Source: Branchinecta lynchi
Taxonomy: Eukaryota; Arthropoda; Branchiopoda; Anostraca; Branchinectidae
Length of the DNA stretch: 64,000 bases
Direction of reading: 5' to 3'
Assembly: GCA_023053575.1 (NCBI GenBank)
Contig: JAKZAP010000041.1
Location: 1-64,000, forward strand
The position numbers were made by a program, and so were the translations under genes. This document shows positions 1-11,066 of the stretch, piece by piece. Under the pieces are notes generated by a model. That model did not search any database and had not been told where the DNA came from. It was given only the letters and a program-made list of their open reading frames with translations. Numbering within the stretch: the stretch's first letter is position 1; each line of letters begins with the position of its first letter.

Positions 1-93
1 AAATTTTTTTATGGTCGTATCTTAGATTTCAATACACTGAATTATTTGACTTTGGTAAGAGAATTTATATTTCTTGAACCTTGGGCTCTAACA
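1..93 (+). repeat. Left part of a ~450-bp MITE split by a hAT insertion
   Basis: The text resembles the start of the repeats at 6595, 39744 and 44641. The right part resumes at 4147-4180, where GACGTTCAGAATAT follows, as in the copy at 44755. Positions 86-93 (CTCTAACA) are the left target duplication of the hAT element that starts at 94. Confidence 0.5.
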
Positions 94-557
94 CAGGGGC
101 GGTTCGAAAGGCTTGGGCATGGGGGGGTGGGGGGACTTCAAAATATACGACTGGCTAAAAACAGAGCACCACAGGCTCAAGAAATATTAACGTTATGGAA
201 AATGCCATTGCAGTAATACAATAATTAACAAATAAGTAAGAGGAATTGGACGATGCCGTTTATATCAAATTTCGCTGGAGAGAAGACAAGCCTCAGTACC
301 AGCTTCTGACATATCTACTCAAGACAAACTAAACAGAACGCCGCAGGCAAACTTTTTTCAATCTGAGCAAAATTCAACTACTATAAAACTTCTACCTTTA
401 AATGTAGCTTAGACCCCAAATCTCAAGCTTAAAACCGCACATAAATGATGAACACTTCAACTAAATAGAAATAGGGTCGGACTACGAAAGAGCCGCAGGC
501 AAAATGTGTTAAATCGGCATTTATTGGGCGATATTTGACTACTTCCCAAACAAACTC

Positions 558-797
558 TTGCTTTTAACAAACTCTCTCGGAAACGCTCTTGCGAGAAAAC
601 TCAACCATAGAGGAAGTGCTTTAGTGTGTGAGCGGATTCCTAATACTCGCGGGTCTACCAGTGCTTCCTTTAAGGTGGTTATCCCTGCCAACTACTACGA
701 TACAGTAATGCGTCCAGACTTCTGGCCTAGCGGGGTTCTTGTGCGCAAATTCTATGAGCGACCTCAGGGATCTGGAAATGTGCAGCAGGCCGATTAG
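558..797 (+). CDS. C-terminal part of LINE A ORF1 (RNA-binding/Gag-like)
   Basis: About 79 codons end in a stop at 795-797. The peptide holds SFKVVIPANYYDTVMRP followed by DFWPSGVLVRKF. The pattern FKV..P......P..WP.GV.VR is typical of the C-terminal end of ORF1 proteins in CR1/L2-like LINEs, which bind the element RNA. The N-terminal part is missing because the copy is 5'-truncated. It overlaps ORF2 by 59 bases in another frame, as expected for an ORF1-ORF2 junction. Confidence 0.55.
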   Translation: MLLTNSLGNALARKLNHRGSALVCERIPNTRGSTSASFKVVIPANYYDTVMRPDFWPSGVLVRKFYERPQGSGNVQQAD

Positions 798-3591
798 AGT
801 ATGTTCATATAATTGCCGATCCGTGCGCTCTAGTCGACACGAGATCAGTAATCTGTGTAGTACGTCCGATATTATATTCCTGCAAGAGATCTGGCTGCTG
901 CAGTGTGATCTCCCCCTGTTACAAAGCATTGATTCCTCGTTCTACGGGGCAGGTGTCACCCCCGTAAATGACTTGGAGCTGCTTACCGGTAGGCCTTACG
1001 GTGGCGTTGCTGTATTGTGGAGAAAAGAGCTGGGGCCATGCTGCGATATCGTAGATCTCCAAGACGACCGCATGGTCGGATTTAAGATCGGTCCTCAAGG
1101 GGATGCCCTGCTTTATGTAAACGTATACTTACCTACGTGCTGCTCGGGAAATGTGTCTGAATTTGAAGATTGTCTCAGCAGGATTCACTCTATCGTTGAG
1201 TCTGAACAGTTTGATTACCTTTGTGTCCTCGGTGATTTTAATTCCAATGCTAGTCGCTGCTGTTCTCCTGACTTCTTTGGTGAGCTGCAATCTTTTGCTC
1301 AAAGCAATGACCTGTGTCTGATTGATGTGCAAAGGCTTCCAGCTAATTCATATACTTACGTGAGTGAAAGTCAACTAGGCTTGGTATCGTGGTTAGACCA
1401 CGTCCTAGTGTCCAGTCCGCTTGTGCCCCTTATAAGCGAGATGTGGATAGAGTATGAGTTTGGTCCCGACCATTTACCGTTGAGGTTTGTAGTGAATATG
1501 CCGCCCAGTGGGCTGTATGATAATATGGTATGTGCTCCGAAAGCAGTAATGCCAGCGACGAATTGGGATGTCTGCACAGAAGAAGATACCCTGAGCTACT
1601 TAGTGGCCACGCAAAATCAGCTCAATCAAATTGACCTTAGCCTACCCTGTTTCTCTTGTGACGGTCGGAATTGTGACATAATCACACATCGTGCTGAAAT
1701 TTCTAGCCTATATGCATTGTTTGTGAGTATTCTTATTTTTGCCGCTTCTAGTACTATCCCGTCGAAGGTAACAGCTCAAAATCGTAGAAAGTCCAACATT
1801 CCAGGTTGGAATCGTCACCTGAAGTCTCTTTATGGGAGTTTGAGAAGTGCTTTTTTACAATGGGTTCATATGGGTAGGCCTCTTCTTGGGCCTGTACTAG
1901 AAGCTATGAAGTTCGCACGACGTTGTTTTAAAACAAGGCTCAAGCAATGTAGATCTCATTGCGAAAGTCTGAGATTTGATGCGATGGCAAAATCATTATT
2001 AATGGGTAAAGTAAAAGATTTTTGGTCTCGTGTTCGGTCAGTATTTAATGTGCCACAAGTCCTCCCTCAGACCATGGATGGGTATTCCGGGGATGAGGCC
2101 ATTTGTGAGTTGTGGAGAAGCAAATTTGAGGCTCTTTTTTCTTCAGTAGGCAGTGATTGCTCTGAGTATCATGTACTGCCCTCGTCTGGCATGATCAGAC
2201 CCGTAACTGAGATGGATGTTAGTACTATCATACGAAAGTTAGATACTGCTAAATCGGGGGGAGCAGACGGTGTGTCTGCTAAGCACCTCAAATTTGCTTC
2301 TGAAAGAAAGTGTGTAGTATTATGTGCCCTGTTCAATGCGTTTATTGTGCACGGGTTTGTTCCGGATTCCCTAATGTCAGTAAATTTGGTTCCAATTTTG
2401 AAAAATCGTGCTGGCCTTTTAACCAGTTCTGATAATTATCGTCCCATAGCTCTTGCTACTGTGATTTCAAAAATATTTGAGAGATGTTTGGCTGACATCC
2501 TGCGTGAATTTCTACAGACTTCATCGTTCCAGTTTGGGTTTAAACGTTATTGTGGTGTAGAATTTGCTATTTTTCTACTTCGTTTTATTGTGGAGTATTT
2601 CCTACAATATTCTTCACCCGTGTTTGCTTGTTTCATAGACTCGAGTAAAGCTTTTGATCGGGTAAACCATAAGACGATGCTTGATATACTCCGTGCTAGG
2701 AGTGTACCAGCATGCTACCTCAAACTTCTATCTTATTGGTTCCGGAACCAGAAGTTCAGAATAAGGTGGGGTACGACTGTAAGTAATGAGTTTGGCCTTC
2801 TGAACGGCCTTCGGCAGGGTGGGGTTCTGTCCCCATTGCTTTACTCGGTTTATATTGACGCTTTGTCTGCCCGTCTGTCTTCGTGTATGGTTGGATGCTA
2901 CATTGCCGGAAGATGTATGAACCACCTGCTTTTTGCAGACGACCTAGTGGTACTGTCGCCTACGTGTTATGGATTGAATAAGCTTCTTAAAATTTGTGAC
3001 AGTTTTGCGTCACAACATGACATTCTTTTTAATACAAAGAAAACTCATGTGATGTTGTTTCGCAAAGCTGGTATTCGTGTTGCTAAAAATGATGTGCAAC
3101 TGTCAGGTCGAATACTGTGTTATGTCGATGAGTTCCGTTATTTAGGATTCACGTTCAAGTCTAACCTGAATGATGACCTTCATGTTAAAGAGTTGATATC
3201 GGGGCTATGCAAACGTGCAAACGTTTTAATTCGTAAGTTCAGCAAGGCTGACCTTGATGTACGCGTTCAGCTGTTTAGAACGTACTGCTACCATCTTTTT
3301 GCTTTAGCATTGGTAACTAATGCTACCGCTAAAAGTCTTAGCAACGCTAAAATAAGTTATAACCGTGTGTTCCGGCGTTTGTTTAAGCTACCATATATCT
3401 GTAGTGTTTCTTCGGCGCTCGTTTCGAGAAGATGCCTCACTTTTGAGGAAATTCGCCGTAAGGCTAGAGCGGCACTTCTGTGCCGTCTTTTGGATTCAAA
3501 GATTGAGGTTATAAAATTTGCCACTGTGCCAATTTTTCATTGCCTGCCTGTATGGCAGTCTCTTCTTGCTGCAACGCAACAGCAGGAATAG
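739..3591 (+). CDS. LINE A ORF2: AP-type endonuclease and reverse transcriptase
   Basis: This is an uninterrupted 950-codon frame. The N-terminal domain (about residues 18-255) is an exonuclease/endonuclease/phosphatase fold with CSYNCRS, FLQEIW, VLGDFNSN, WLDHVLV and GPDHLPL, supplying the expected Asn, Glu, Asp/Asn and Asp-His residues. The reverse transcriptase (about 480-790) has DNYRPIALATVISKIFE, FIDSSKAFDRVNH, LRQGGVLSPLL and FADDLVVL; the two catalytic Asp of FADD are near residue 734. A C-terminal region of about 150 residues follows. The protein would nick target DNA and copy the element RNA there. Start choice is uncertain: Met1 lies inside the ORF1 overlap and Met6 or Met14 are alternatives. 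No internal stop or frameshift is seen. Confidence 0.9.
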   Translation: MCANSMSDLRDLEMCSRPIRVCSYNCRSVRSSRHEISNLCSTSDIIFLQEIWLLQCDLPLLQSIDSSFYGAGVTPVNDLELLTGRPYGGVAVLWRKELGPCCDIVDLQDDRMVGFKIGPQGDALLYVNVYLPTCCSGNVSEFEDCLSRIHSIVESEQFDYLCVLGDFNSNASRCCSPDFFGELQSFAQSNDLCLIDVQRLPANSYTYVSESQLGLVSWLDHVLVSSPLVPLISEMWIEYEFGPDHLPLRFVVNMPPSGLYDNMVCAPKAVMPATNWDVCTEEDTLSYLVATQNQLNQIDLSLPCFSCDGRNCDIITHRAEISSLYALFVSILIFAASSTIPSKVTAQNRRKSNIPGWNRHLKSLYGSLRSAFLQWVHMGRPLLGPVLEAMKFARRCFKTRLKQCRSHCESLRFDAMAKSLLMGKVKDFWSRVRSVFNVPQVLPQTMDGYSGDEAICELWRSKFEALFSSVGSDCSEYHVLPSSGMIRPVTEMDVSTIIRKLDTAKSGGADGVSAKHLKFASERKCVVLCALFNAFIVHGFVPDSLMSVNLVPILKNRAGLLTSSDNYRPIALATVISKIFERCLADILREFLQTSSFQFGFKRYCGVEFAIFLLRFIVEYFLQYSSPVFACFIDSSKAFDRVNHKTMLDILRARSVPACYLKLLSYWFRNQKFRIRWGTTVSNEFGLLNGLRQGGVLSPLLYSVYIDALSARLSSCMVGCYIAGRCMNHLLFADDLVVLSPTCYGLNKLLKICDSFASQHDILFNTKKTHVMLFRKAGIRVAKNDVQLSGRILCYVDEFRYLGFTFKSNLNDDLHVKELISGLCKRANVLIRKFSKADLDVRVQLFRTYCYHLFALALVTNATAKSLSNAKISYNRVFRRLFKLPYICSVSSALVSRRCLTFEEIRRKARAALLCRLLDSKIEVIKFATVPIFHCLPVWQSLLAATQQQE

Positions 3592-4222
3592 ACTGCATGA
3601 TTTTGTTGTTGTTGTTGTTTTCTTTTCTGTGTGTTTTCTTTTTCGTCTATGGCTATTTGCTGAATTAAAAGTATTCATTCATTTTAACGTAGCTCAGATC
3701 CCAAGCAGCAGCTTTTACCGTGTGAACCGAAGACAAATTTAAACTGAGCGCCGCAGGCGATTTTTTGTAATCCATTTTACTGTCATTACTAGCTTTTAAG
3801 GTGGCTGAAATCTTAAGGACGACTCAGACGGCGTTTCGCAAAGTATATTTCGTAAAGTTCGTCGCACCTTAGACGAGAATTCAATCTAGTTAACTTTACG
3901 AGATTTTTGTGTGGCAATTTATTCTTGAAAGAAAAAGATTCAAATTATTAAACTTCATCATTTATAAACAATACGTAAATATTTATTGATACTAAAAGTC
4001 ATGGTTAATATTCAGATGCAAAAAAATACGACTAAAAAATCTGATTTGTGGGTGAAATTCATGATTGGTAGCTGCCTGTATTAGATGCTCTGGACCATGG
4101 AGGGAAGGGTCACCCCCCCCCCCCCCCGCCCTTCGAACCGCCCCTGCTCTAGCAGTGACGTTCAGAATATGCATTGCTGGCCTAAAAGCTTGACAGGACC
4201 GAATTCACGCACAAAGATGAAA

Positions 4223-4540
4223 GCCCAGAGAGGTACCACAAATAAAATTTATTCAAACAATAGGTAAAACGGATACATCGACTACAATGCTTTGGCAGCT
4301 GTTCTGCCCTTCTTGGCAAAGGTCTTATCACGCTCTTGAACGTCAGGGAAAACTTTGGTAAGAAATGAACCTGCAACAACACTAAGAAATTACATGACCG
4401 CAGGTTCCTTTCAACCATTCCCTAATGTCACCCCTGACGTTCAACAGCCTGACCAAGACCCTTGCCAAGAAGGGCCGACATATCGCTGCCAAAGCATCGC
4501 TGATACGTATCCGTTTTATCCATTTGTTGAATATATTTAT
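4223..4540. repeat. Foldback MITE, CGGATACGTCAGCT family
   Basis: The left arm (TTTATTCAAACAATAGG then AAACGGATACATCG) is an imperfect inverted match of the right arm near 4480-4530. The core has the family signature CCTTGCCAAGAAGGGCCGA. Better copies are at 17029-17342 and 60898-61035. Confidence 0.6.
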
Positions 4541-4794
4541 TTATTTATTATTATACATGGCATTAAGCTTTTAGCTTGTCGTCAATGTATTTCCGCATGT
4601 TTCCCAGTCAGCTTGGACTCAGTTCCAGTTTTATTCATAAAAGACTGATACCGTCTCACTTTTTATGGCCACATCATAAGGCCTAGAAATGGGTGGGGCT
4701 TAATAGCAATTCCTATTACATTTCAAAGAAACGAGCCAAAACACAGCAGAAAAAGGAGGGAGGAAAAGAAGACAAAAGACATAACAAACCAGAA

Positions 4795-6452
4795 CAAGAG
4801 CTACGAGCCCATATGGCACTTGTTAGGAGTAGGTGGTGTAAGAAGCGAGAAAGTGAATCTGAGTATTTTTCCGGGAATTCCAATACCCCTCCCCCCGTGC
4901 TCGAATCCGATCCAGACCCTAAAATATGTCGACTACGTCAGACAATCTGTCTACTTTCCAAGTTTCATTCCAATCACTTCACTCGTTTAACAGTTATGCA
5001 AGCCACAACATTTTAGGGACTCCCCCCTACTGTGGCCGAATACGACTCGGGCACATACTAACATCTCTTCTTCCCGTCCATCAAGTTTAACTCGAATCGA
5101 AGCATATCTGCAAATTTCCGGTTCCCATTTCATCCTCCTACTACCCTTGGTCGGATCCGGTTCGGACACCAAATGACAAATCTAGGCTGCATAAACTGGT
5201 TGCATTCCATTCTGCCCATCCGTTTGGTTTTTGTACATGTCACAAAGTTTCCGAACCCCCCCCCCCCCCCAACTGCCCCAACCATAGCCGCATGGGTTCG
5301 TAGACAAGCTTTGCATATCTAGGTCATCAGTTCTTATCACCCATAAAGTTTCACTTGAGTCGGACCATTTTTCGCAACCTACGTAAATCAGTAATTTCCG
5401 GATTCCTCCTCCTTCTACTCCCCGAAAAATGGTCGGACCAGGACCGGCAGTCTTCCTGTGTCGGGTCCTTAAGTCTATTTGGTCGAGTAACTAATATGCC
5501 TGCCTAGTTTTATCGTCTTTCGTACATCTGGAAGTATCCTATCTCGCGAATCGCGATCACCAGGATTCCGGGAAATCCACTCCAGCTCCCCCCAAAAAGC
5601 CCCGACATGATCTGGTTCCGTCAAGAACGTATCTAATACTTATGCTTGTTCTTCCCACCAAATTCCATCCCGATCCCTCGACATCAAGCGTTTCATACAC
5701 ATTCCGGTGGCCCATTCCACCCCCCCCCCCCCAATTATCGGATCCGGCCCCGACTTGACATGGAGCATCTGAGACAATAGTCCTTTCTACCTGCCAAGTT
5801 TCATTCAAATCCGATCGCCCGTTCCAAAGTTATAAATGCTACTAGATTCCGGATTCCCCATCCCACCACCACCCCTCACGATATTATAATAGTGCGAACG
5901 ACTATTCTCAAGTCGGTCTATTCGAATCTCTAATATTCCTGTCGAGTTTCATCATCTTATTACATCATGAAGTACCGAACTCGCTGGATCACCAGAATCC
6001 CCCCCCCCACTCCCTCCACAGTGCCCGAATCCGGTCCGGTTATGTCAAATTATCTCCTGTTCTTCCCACCAAGTTTCATCCAGATCCCTCCACTCTAAGC
6101 GTTTCCCAAGATTTCTGGCTCCCCCTCCAGCTCCCCCCAAAGTCACCGGATCCGGTTCGGATTTACAGTGGGTCGTCTGAGACACGAGATCCTTCCAAAT
6201 AGCAAGTTTCATTAAGATCCAATCACCCGTTCCGGCTTCCCCCTCCCTCCACTCTCCCCAAGATGCTCCGACCGGGGAGGTGACTATTTCCAACTTTATC
6301 ATTTGGGGTTCCTGATATGCCTGACAAGTTTCATTGTCCTAGCTTATGTGGAAGTACCCAAACTAGCAAAACTCGGACCGACAGACAGACCGACGGACGA
6401 ACAGAAATTTCGATCGCTATATGGCACTTGGCCGAAGGGCAAGTGCCATAAA
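4795..6452 (-). repeat. F1 repeat, copy a, complete, minus strand
   Basis: Read on the minus strand it starts with the palindromic head TATGGCACTTG...CAAGTGCCATA (6452-6421) and a short CGGT/GTCT microsatellite. It runs through internal units that contain poly-C tracts on the + strand, then ends with AAGTGCCATAT, a hairpin and CTCTTG (4800-4795). Flanks are T-rich in element orientation. No ORF with recognisable similarity lies inside. Confidence 0.8.
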
Positions 6453-6594
6453 TACTAAACAAACAACTGAAAAGAAAAAAATCCATTACTAAACGACCTT
6501 CCATCAGCAAATTAGATCAAATTTGATCATACAAATACTGGAGCAAGGAATTAGCAAAATTTCCACCATTCTTTCACTGGGTCTATAAGCTTAT

Positions 6595-7047
6595 TTAAAG
6601 TTTAACTGAAAAGCCAACTTATTTCTGTATAATTTATCTGGACTCAATGCATTATTTGGCTTGTGTTAATGTAATTTTTTTCGCTATTTGCTCTATTATG
6701 ATGTTCAGGATACCTACGACCGTCCTCACAATGCAAAACTCTACTATGAAGCAGAAAATTTGAATCTCAATACAATCACTGCTTTTCAGTGTCCAGTGAT
6801 CAGCTTGCAGAAGGTAGCTAACTGGGCGAACACTTATTTTTTGTAAACTTTTTTCATCAAGACAGGTACAAGCACATCGAGGTAACATGAGTCAGAAAGG
6901 AAAATTCCACTCTTATGAAAATATATTATTGGTGAATAGGCGAGCAACAAAGTAACAGATTTTCATTGAGTCTTTGAGCCTCTTCAAGTGAATAACTGAT
7001 GGGTAACTAGATTGTCCTGCCTTAGTCTTTTTCAGTTGAATTTTAAA
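6595..7047 (+). repeat. ~450-bp MITE, AAAGTTTAACTGAAAAG ends
   Basis: It starts TTTAAAGTTTAACTGAAAAGCC and ends with a diverged inverted match (TTTTTCAGTTGAATTTTAAA). Related copies are at 39744-40153 and 44641-45234. No coding potential was recognised. Confidence 0.6.
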
Positions 7048-7489
7048 CAAATAAGTAATGGATAGTCCTTCACCCAAGCTGACTGCGAATCATATTTGAC
7101 GGTGCAAAACGGATAAGTCAGCTACATTTTATTAGAGCTATATTTCAGCCCTTCTTGGCAAGGGTACTCTTCAGGCTCGAGCTGGAAAATGAACTTGTGG
7201 AAAAACGATTAAAGATTTTCCCTTAAATATCTGATTTTATGAACTTCTTGTCTGAAAAACTGGTTGGAGTTAAAGCTGGTCCTGTGATTTCATTCTGGAC
7301 ACGGGTACTGTTTTAGCTGTTCGACTGGGTCGTCGAAAGGGTCGAGATTCTTCTGCTTTTTGGTTTTGGAGTCACCTGTTTCTTCCTCGTGTTTCCAGCT
7401 AAGATGGATACTTGTCGGTGGCATGTGTGGGCGATTTGAAGTTCCGTACTGCGGTGATAGATAGTCCTTCAGCCCAAGCTGACTACGTA

Positions 7490-7583
7490 TCATATTTGAC
7501 AGTGCAAAACGGATAAGTCAGCTACATTTTATTAATATAGCTCTAACAAAATGTAGCTGACTTATCCGTTTTGCAATGTCAAA
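7490..7583. repeat. Near-perfect hairpin
   Basis: A perfect 27-bp inverted repeat (7504-7530 against 7548-7574) surrounds a 17-base loop and extends outward with one mismatch. The arms contain ACGGATAAGTCAGCTACA, a variant of the 17029-17342 foldback family. A second, single arm lies at 7103-7140. The DNA from 7060 to 7646 seems to be several decayed copies of that family; the AAGTTTAACT MITE end reappears at 7586-7646. Confidence 0.7.
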
Positions 7584-7850
7584 TATAAAATAAGTGATGG
7601 GAAACTATACTGTTGTATGTCAGCCCTATCTAGTTAAACTTTATTGACTGCATCATTTAACTGTTTATTCACCACAACAGTGAGCCTGGTGGCACAGAAG
7701 AGAATTGGAGGTGTAATAATATGTAAAAGAATGTAGTTTCTAGGATTCTCTAGGTTTTCTTTAGTCTTATTTGTGTACTTAGGCCATCACTTCAGCCATT
7801 GGCTGGGAACCAATTCCTTCACTAAAACAATTCCTCTATCTCTCCCTCAC

Positions 7851-8073
7851 CTGACATGCTTATGGTTACCATCGAGATGTACTAGCCTGAGCGGCTCATC
7901 GATCTGGTAAATCCTCCTCTTCAGCATCTGCCGGTAGCGAGCTACTAGCAGGTCAGGCGTGCTTCTTTGCATTGACTTTATTATCTGCATGCTGGGCACA
8001 TGTACCCATAAGCCCTGAGAAATCCTTGAACCATCTTGATGCCCCGTTTCAATCAGGAAATCAACATCATTGG
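7851..8073 (-). pseudogene. Isolated exon-like piece of an integrase-core (DDE) protein
   Basis: On the minus strand a 223-base open segment is bounded by an acceptor-like pyrimidine tract ending TTTTTTTCAAG and a donor CAG/GTGAGG. It encodes a peptide ending LKRRIYQIDEPLRLVHLDGNHKHVR-like text. The pattern RR.Y....P...WH.DGNHKL.R is known from animal integrase-core proteins, where the Asp of H.DG is the first catalytic residue. The Trp before H is changed here. I could not find exons carrying the second Asp or the Glu nearby, so this looks like a stranded fragment of a transposon-derived gene. The family assignment is from memory of the motif. Confidence 0.45.
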
Positions 8074-8215
8074 CTTGAAAAAAATAAAAGAAGTTAAAAG
8101 AGATGGCGATATTCGCTTGAAAAAAAGACAAAGTTCAAAACAAATCGTTTTAATAGCATACAGCTAGCCTCCGACTGTCAACATCACAACGGATTACAAT
8201 CATAATACAATACAT

Positions 8216-8998
8216 TCAAAAATGTGTCGAGTTAAAATTCTTAATAAGATAAGGGACAAATGAATTCAGGTACCTCTCGGATGATTTCGTTGGCGGGGGC
8301 TTAAGTTTTTGAAGACCCAAGGACTTTGTCTGCCCTCTTGTACCGGGTCGCACACACTTCCAATTTTCGAACTCCGGTAAAATATCCCGATGTTTTTCTG
8401 AGCAGAGGCATTTCCAACCAAAATTCATGGTCAACTTATGCCTTTGCTCCTACAAGGTCGTCAGAGATAAAGTCCTTAGGCCTTCTTCATGAGACGTATA
8501 GCAATTCCCAAGGATAATTCAAATAGCCCTTTTCTGAATCACTTCCACCTTATCAGATTGCGATGCTGATAGTCCGGGATGCCAAACTGGACATGCATAT
8601 TTTTGCATTAGGTCTGATATAAGTACAAAAATAGACCTCATTATTTTTTTAGGCAGCATAAACCGGCGGAGAACTGAAAACGAACGAAGAAGTAAAGAAC
8701 ACTTTTAAATGATCTGGTCAACATGAGAGTGCCATCTTAGGTTATCATCGATCGTAACGCCGAGTATTTTTGCTATGTTCCATACACAAAGACCAACATC
8801 TTCAAGGTCTGGCAATTTCCTCTTGAGAAACAACACTCGCATAATAAAACTCTTTGGGCGGCAGACAGCTAATTTAACCACACTAAGGTCATGTGCTAAA
8901 ATACTAAAAATTTGTGAAATAGATAAATCCACAGAATATGGGTTCAAATTCCTCAAAGCAACACCACTCAAATCGTCAACGAACTTATAACGGTTCAC
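8216..8998 (-). pseudogene. Decayed 3' part of a LINE (reverse transcriptase C-terminus)
   Basis: Minus-strand frames read, in order, a degraded catalytic motif (FVDDLSG, near 8975), CKSFIMRVLFL-like text, AKILGVTIDDNLRWHSHVDQI, then near 8590-8480 YACPVWHPGLSASQSDKVE and VIQKRAI, followed by a stop, and finally SERYLNSFVPYLIKNFNS near 8220. This order (active site, LG..ID..L.W..H, Y..PVWHPGL, E..QKRA) is the known C-terminal half of CR1/Jockey-like LINE polymerases. Stops and frame changes show it is dead. Confidence 0.75.
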
Positions 8999-10086
8999 AC
9001 TTCACTTTGCTGTAAGAGTGTGTAAAAGACACTGCAAGTCAGTGTTACGATGGGTGGTACAACTGCACAAGATTCAGCACTTTTTTCTCTGACCTGTACA
9101 TCTGTACAACTTTTTTTAGAAGTCGGAAAATCAGTACAATTACGTTGAACTGGTACAAAATCAGTACATTTTCTTTAGAACTAAAAAAAGAACTTGACTA
9201 CTTGACTTATCGTACTAATTTAGCTAGAGCTCTAACTCGGAAGAGTCATTTCTCGTCTGTGACTCAAGAATCAAGTCGAATTTCTTTGCAACCCAACCAC
9301 TTTTCCTTTCTCACAGATTTTTTGAGACTTTGCAGCTCCTAGTTACACAGGTTTGGCATAACTAATTTACCTCGATAGACACATTTGGTCCTGAGCACTC
9401 CTGCCAAGGCTCTATCGTATCCCCAAAGACACAAAGGTGCAGAAAAAGGTGGATAGAAAAGAAAATGGGAACCAATGGAAGCAAAGAGAGAAAAAAAAAG
9501 CAAAAAGAAAAATATTGTATAGACTAGTGGAGTGACAAAATTGCTTTTTTGGAGTCTGGTACGTTTTTTCCCGGAAAGTACATTTTTAGACGTATGTCTA
9601 GTCTGTGTCTAGAACAATTAAAAAAAAGCATTATCGCAACTGCTGCAACTACGCCAGTTGGCATGGCAGTCTCATAGACTCAAGTTAGTTTTGTCTCTAT
9701 GGTGGGGCCAGCCCAGGGCCAGCCTGGATTGCATCTGAATTAGAAATTCATAAGTAGCCTATAAGCCCTTGGGGAAACATGCCACAAAATTGAGGATCAT
9801 GTATTACTGGAAAAGTTTGACCATTTGGCATGAACACAGGAGGTCAGAAACACAAGTTGTGTTTCATCTCAAGAGGGTCCTTGGGTAGCAAGCAAAAATG
9901 TGTGCTACTGCAGCAGCTGAACTCACTCTGCTATATACAGATCTCACATCTTCAAGATCTAAATGAACTACCTTCTTCTTCAAACTTGAAAATTGATCAT
10001 GCTTGCATTAAATTTAAATTCTCTGCCTTTCCAAATTGCGCTCCATAGCCAGCCCATAGCAGAAACAAATCTTCAATTATTGCGTG
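8999..10086. other. No gene recognised
   Basis: The stretch holds A/T-rich unique-looking sequence, with only short ORFs (up to 72 codons) that show no domain or composition bias. It separates the LINE remnant from the minisatellite upstream of the astacin gene. Confidence 0.5.
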
Positions 10087-10460
10087 AAATTTCCCTTTGA
10101 TATTTTCTAGTGAACCTTACCTGTGATATTTCCAAGTGAACAGTGAATTTTCTCTTTCATATTTCCCCATGAATTTTACCTGTGATATTTCCCATTGAAT
10201 TCTACCATTGATTTCTCGTTTGAAGTTAGCGGAGTGGCACCGTGAAATTTCCCTTTGATATTTCCCCGTGAATTTTACAATTGATTTCTTTGATCGAAGT
10301 TGCGTGAATTTTACCCGTGATTTTTCCCAGTGAATTTTCCCCATGATTTCTCCTAGTGAATTCTACCATTGATTTCTTTCCATCTTCAATCAATATCTAT
10401 TTTATTTGTATTTCCCTGTGATATTTACTCCTGATTTTTACCTATGATTTTTTCGTTCGG
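10087..10460. repeat. Degenerate minisatellite (GTGAATTTTCCC/TGATATTTCC)
   Basis: About 370 bp consist of imperfect copies of two alternating short motifs, GTGAATTTTACC and TGATATTTCCC, with a combined period of roughly 35-40 bp. The 75-codon minus ORF here is only a by-product of the period. Confidence 0.75.
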
Positions 10461-11066
10461 AACATTTTGTCCTATTTGGTATTCCATACGCGTCAACTTA
10501 ATTTATTCGATTGATATTTGCCCTTGCGGTTTATTAATTTCTACGAAGCTTAACAAAGTACCAAAGTACTCATACCAAGAACACATTCTAATCTATTCTT
10601 CATCGCACAGATAAACTCAGAGCCATTAATAAAAGTGTTTTTATAGCCCAAAAGCAAACTAAAACGTGTTGTCTTTTCTTATCGTAGGCTACGGTATAAT
10701 AAATGCATCTTTGTTTTGCAGGGGTCACGAGTCTCAAAGTCACGTGTGTGACTAAGAAAATTTCTTTTGAAAATGGCTAAATGTGATTACTCCATGGACG
10801 GAAGTGGACGAGTGAGCAAAACTAAAAAACATAATCAATGTGGTATCCGTTGTAAACATTGTTTGAATAAATGTGGTAAAAACAACTTCCCAGATGGTGG
10901 AAATATATCGACCTATCAAGAACATACACTCTCCATAGTATGCACCCTCACTCCTATTTTTTCCGATAGCGTTTTGTTTATTGTTTGGCTGGGATTATTT
11001 ATCAAACAAAGAAAGCAAACTGAATTACATCGTTCTAATTATCTGGCGAGATTTTTTTTTTATTGG

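Larger units (their letters stand above)
545..3684 (+). mobile_element. Non-LTR retrotransposon (LINE A), 5'-truncated
   Basis: It carries the 3' end of ORF1 and a full ORF2 with endonuclease and reverse transcriptase. The 3' end is a short AT-rich UTR finishing in an ATTC microsatellite (about 3675-3684). The left boundary is estimated from where hAT-like sequence stops. The low decay of ORF2 suggests a fairly recent insertion into the hAT element. Sequence style suggests the CR1/L2/Jockey group, but the clade is not established. Confidence 0.8.
94..4146. mobile_element. hAT-like non-autonomous DNA transposon carrying a LINE
   Basis: The ends are inverted repeats, CAGGGGCGGTTCGAA on the left and TTCGAACCGCCCCTG on the right. 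They are flanked by 8-bp direct repeats CTCTAACA (86-93) and CTCTAGCA (4147-4154), seven of eight identical. Eight-base duplications and CAGGGGCGG-type ends are known of hAT elements. The element's own DNA (94 to ~545 and ~3685 to 4146) holds no transposase. It has diverged repeats centred on a GCCGCAGGC-like core near 165, 331, 491 and 3748, roughly 160 bp apart on the left side. Most of the length is an inserted LINE. Confidence 0.8.

Noticed and set aside
621..929. 102-codon minus ORF opposite the start of LINE A ORF2
   Set aside because: Shadow of the LINE coding frames; no independent evidence.
4080..4140. Poly-C and poly-G tracts (also 5259, 5719, 14154, 48702) as functional sites
   Set aside because: They belong to transposon ends and F1 units or are simple homopolymers; lengths may be sequencing-dependent.
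10087..10460. CRISPR-like array
   Set aside because: Units are degenerate, contiguous and lack unique spacers; this is a minisatellite in an animal genome.
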